Below, in pieces: positions 5,484 through 7,892 of a stretch of 7,892 nucleotides of DNA. The notes below the pieces were generated by a model. The model had not been told where the DNA came from. It saw nothing but the letters and a program-made list of their open reading frames with translations, and did no database searches. Position numbers and translations under genes: made by a program. The DNA lies in contig JASJAL010000091.1 of assembly GCA_030067055.1 (NCBI GenBank), positions 1 to 7,892 of the forward strand, written 5' to 3'. Each line of letters begins with the position of its first letter. The stretch's first letter is position 1. The DNA comes from Kiloniellales bacterium (lineage in GTDB: Bacteria; Pseudomonadota; Alphaproteobacteria; Kiloniellales; JAKSBE01).

Positions 5484-7367
5484 GTGAGATTCAGGCAGAT
5501 CCATCGGCTTCTCGTCGCCGTCTTCGCGGCTTCCGCCCTCCTCGCCCTGACTCCGGCGGCGGAGGCTCTGCCGCCTGATACGGTCCTGGCGGAGGCGACG
5601 GTCCAGACGGCCGAGACCACGGCCACTCGTGACGCGCCTGGCGGCTTTAGCGAGGACGGCCTGCCGCTGGTCCTCTCCAACGCCGACACAGAGCGCTACC
5701 GCAAGATCTTCTTCCTGCAGCGCAGCGGCAAGTGGAAGGCGGCCGACAAGCAGATTGCCGCCCTGACCGACCGTCGCCTGATGGGCCACGTGCTCTATCA
5801 GCGCTTCATGCACCCGCGGTCCTATCGCGCCAAGTACAGCGAGCTGAAGCTGTGGATGGACCGCTATGCCGACCACCCCAGTGCCGAGCGGGTCTATCGT
5901 CTGGCCCTGAAGCGGCGGCCGAAGAACTATCGCCGTCCCCAGCGCCCGGTCTCGCCAAGCCGTTCCCTGCTGAGCCCGATCCGCAAGGTCGGGACCAGCG
6001 AGTACATGTCGCCGCGCAAGCGGAGCGCCAAGACCGGCCGCAAGGTCCGGCGGATCCAACGCCAGGTCCGCCGTAACATCTACCGGACCCGGCTCACGGC
6101 GACCGAGAAGCTGCTGCGCCAGAAGAGCACGCGGCGGCTGCTCGATCAGGTCGAGTTGGACGACGCCTACGCTCAGCTGGCGGCCGCCTGGTTCTACTAC
6201 GGCAAGGCCAAGAAGGCCTTCGACCTGGCCGACCCGGCCGCCCGGCGCTCCGGCAGCAAGATTCCCATCTCCCACTGGACCGCCGGCCTGGCTGCCTGGC
6301 GCCTGCGCAATTTCGCCGCCGCCGCGGACCACTTCGGTGCCCTCGCCGAGTCCGACAGGGTATCGGCCTGGAATAGGTCTTCGGGCGCCTACTGGGCCGC
6401 CCGGGCGCACCTGCGCCTACGCCAGCCGGCCGAGATGAGCCGCTGGCTGGCCATGGCCGCGGACCATCCGCGGACCTTCTACGGTTTGCTGGCACGCCGC
6501 GCCCTCGGCATCGAGGCCAGCTTCGACTTCACGCCGCCGCGTTTCACCCAGGCCATGGTTCAGAGTCTGATGGCACGGCCGGCGGGCGCTCGCGCGTTGG
6601 CCCTGATCCAGGTCGGCCGGCGGGACATGGCGCAGCGCGAATTGCTGCGGATGCGGGACTGGAGCGAGCCGGAAACCGTCGATGCCTTGCTCGCCGTGGC
6701 CGACAAGGCCGGTCTGCCGGCGCTTTCGCTAAAGCTGGCGCGCCGCCTCGACCAGGGCAGCGGCCAGGCCTCCTGGAACGGTACATCGCTCGACGTCGCC
6801 CTCTATCCCCTGCCGCCCTGGGAGCCCCGTAAGGGCTTTCGGGTCGACCGGGCGCTGGTCTACGCCTTCATGCGCCAGGAATCGGCCTTCAAGACCCGGG
6901 CCAAGAGCCCGGACGGGGCCCGCGGCCTGATGCAGCTGATGCCGCGCACCGCCAGCTTCATAGGCCGCGACCGCAGCCTGCAGCGCCGCTCCGGCCGCGA
7001 CCGTCTCTTCGATCCCGAGCTGAACATCGAGCTGGGCCAAAGGTACGTCGCCCACCTGCTCGATAATCCGAGGGTCGGCGGCAACCTCTTCCGCCTGACC
7101 GCGGCCTACAACGGTGGCCCCGGCAACCTGGGCCGCTGGCAGAAGCGGATGAACTACGACAACGATCCGCTGCTGTTCATCGAAAGCCTGCCCGCCCGCG
7201 AAACCCGCCTATTCATTGAGCGCGTCCTGACCAACCTGTGGATCTACCGAGAGCGCCTCGGCCAGCCCGCCCCGTCGCTTGACGCCCTAGCGGCCGGCGA
7301 TTGGCCGAGCTATAAATCGCTCGACGGAGACTCGAACGGGGTGGCGCAGAATGGCAAAAATCGATGA
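5484..7367 (+). CDS. slt: Soluble lytic murein transglycosylase, Slt70-like
   Basis: The enzyme cleaves the MurNAc-GlcNAc bond of peptidoglycan in the periplasm, forming 1,6-anhydro ends, for wall turnover or to open space for envelope machines. From GTG at 5484 it has 627 residues, in the range of the Slt70 family. Residues 1-28 form a signal peptide (basic start, hydrophobic core, cleavage after Ala-Glu-Ala). Residues 50-450 are Ala-rich and helical, like the superhelical U and L domains. The catalytic domain runs from about 454: Glu466 in RQESAF is the catalytic acid, GLMQLMP is at 481-487, and AAYNGGPGNLGRW at 540-552. All three family motifs are intact. Residues 142-220 are unusually basic (runs such as KRRPKNYRRP and RKVRRIQRQVRR), perhaps contacting negatively charged wall or lipid polymers. 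It starts 114 bases after the glycosylase stop, with possible promoter and CtrA-like motifs in the gap, and its 3' end overlaps moaB. Confidence 0.95.
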   Translation: MRFRQIHRLLVAVFAASALLALTPAAEALPPDTVLAEATVQTAETTATRDAPGGFSEDGLPLVLSNADTERYRKIFFLQRSGKWKAADKQIAALTDRRLMGHVLYQRFMHPRSYRAKYSELKLWMDRYADHPSAERVYRLALKRRPKNYRRPQRPVSPSRSLLSPIRKVGTSEYMSPRKRSAKTGRKVRRIQRQVRRNIYRTRLTATEKLLRQKSTRRLLDQVELDDAYAQLAAAWFYYGKAKKAFDLADPAARRSGSKIPISHWTAGLAAWRLRNFAAAADHFGALAESDRVSAWNRSSGAYWAARAHLRLRQPAEMSRWLAMAADHPRTFYGLLARRALGIEASFDFTPPRFTQAMVQSLMARPAGARALALIQVGRRDMAQRELLRMRDWSEPETVDALLAVADKAGLPALSLKLARRLDQGSGQASWNGTSLDVALYPLPPWEPRKGFRVDRALVYAFMRQESAFKTRAKSPDGARGLMQLMPRTASFIGRDRSLQRRSGRDRLFDPELNIELGQRYVAHLLDNPRVGGNLFRLTAAYNGGPGNLGRWQKRMNYDNDPLLFIESLPARETRLFIERVLTNLWIYRERLGQPAPSLDALAAGDWPSYKSLDGDSNGVAQNGKNR

Positions 7368-7892
7368 CGGCCGACCCTTCCAGCCGGTCAACATCGCGGT
7401 CCTGACGGTCTCAGACAGCCGGACCATCGAGGACGACAAGTCCGGACGCACCCTCCAGGAGCTGATCGAGGCGGACGGCCACAGGGTCGTGCGCCGCGAG
7501 ATCCTGCGCGACGAGCAGGCCGCGATCGAGGCCAAGCTGCGCGCCCTGGCGGCCGATCCCGAGGTCGACGTGGTGATCTCGACCGGTGGCACCGGAGTGA
7601 CCGGACGCGACGTGACTCCCGAGGCCTTCTCCGCGGTGATCGAGAAGGAGATCCAGGGCTTCGGCGAGCTGTTCCGCTGGATCAGCTTCCAGAAGGTCGG
7701 CACCTCGACCATCCAGAGCCGGGCCATCGGCGGGGTCGCCGACGGCACCTACCTCTTCGCCCTGCCCGGCTCGCCCTCGGCCTGCAAGGACGGCTGGCTG
7801 GAGATCCTGCGCTACCAGCTCGACATCCGGCACCGGCCCTGCAACCTCGCCGAGCTGATGCCGCGGCTCAAGGAGCACCTCGACGCGGCGGA
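7351..7892 (+). CDS. moaB: Molybdenum cofactor biosynthesis protein MoaB, 3' end outside the window
   Basis: MoaB/MogA proteins bind molybdopterin and, in the active members, adenylylate it so that molybdate can be inserted; they act in the cytoplasm as oligomers. The 180 visible codons cover nearly a whole MoaB (E. coli MoaB is about 170 residues). VLTVSDSR is near residue 18. The molybdopterin-binding signature STGGTGVTGRDVTPEA is at residues 77-92, and the C-terminal part has LPGSPSACKDGW followed by QLDIRHRPCNL, typical of MoaB rather than MogA. E. coli MoaB is reported inactive, but in bacteria without MogA the MoaB protein does the adenylylation; which case applies here cannot be told. 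The ATG lies 17 bases inside the end of the transglycosylase gene in another frame, with a GGGG-containing stretch about ten bases upstream, so the two are probably co-transcribed and may be translationally coupled. Confidence 0.95.
   Translation, partial: MAKIDDGRPFQPVNIAVLTVSDSRTIEDDKSGRTLQELIEADGHRVVRREILRDEQAAIEAKLRALAADPEVDVVISTGGTGVTGRDVTPEAFSAVIEKEIQGFGELFRWISFQKVGTSTIQSRAIGGVADGTYLFALPGSPSACKDGWLEILRYQLDIRHRPCNLAELMPRLKEHLDAA

Noticed and set aside
5942..7084. Several antisense open frames opposite the lytic transglycosylase
   Set aside because: All are compositionally biased shadows of a gene with intact catalytic motifs.

Overview
The window is high-GC, densely coded DNA from an alphaproteobacterium, most likely of the Rhodospirillales or a related order. 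The reasons are the strong GC third-position bias, the character of the uracil-DNA glycosylase and ETF-ubiquinone oxidoreductase, and a gene order that I recall, without being able to check it, as common in that group (TPR lipoprotein / ETF-QO / uracil-DNA glycosylase / lytic transglycosylase / moaB). The genus cannot be fixed from the sequence. I see no insertion sequences, tRNAs, rRNAs, CRISPR arrays or phage genes.

Layout. Two genes run on the minus strand in the left half. A large tetratricopeptide-repeat lipoprotein is cut by the left edge of the window, and upstream of it lies a complete ETF-ubiquinone oxidoreductase. A 257-base divergent intergenic region (3492-3748) holds a plausible promoter for the oxidoreductase, with an inverted repeat over its -35 element. 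Four genes run rightward from there: an unrecognised 186-residue protein with an internal duplication, a family 4-like uracil-DNA glycosylase, a secreted soluble lytic transglycosylase, and moaB, which overlaps the transglycosylase by 17 bases and is cut by the right edge.

How the genes work together. They are housekeeping functions rather than one pathway. ETF-QO passes electrons from fatty-acid and amino-acid dehydrogenases to ubiquinone. The glycosylase removes uracil from DNA. The transglycosylase cleaves peptidoglycan in the periplasm. MoaB acts in molybdenum cofactor synthesis. The TPR lipoprotein is probably an envelope scaffold.

I found no convincing new multi-gene system. The points most worth a second look are the glycosylase, which lacks two of the four expected iron-sulfur cysteines; the duplicated unknown protein; the inverted repeat over the oxidoreductase promoter; the CtrA-like TTAA motifs before the transglycosylase; and the very basic segment inside the transglycosylase.
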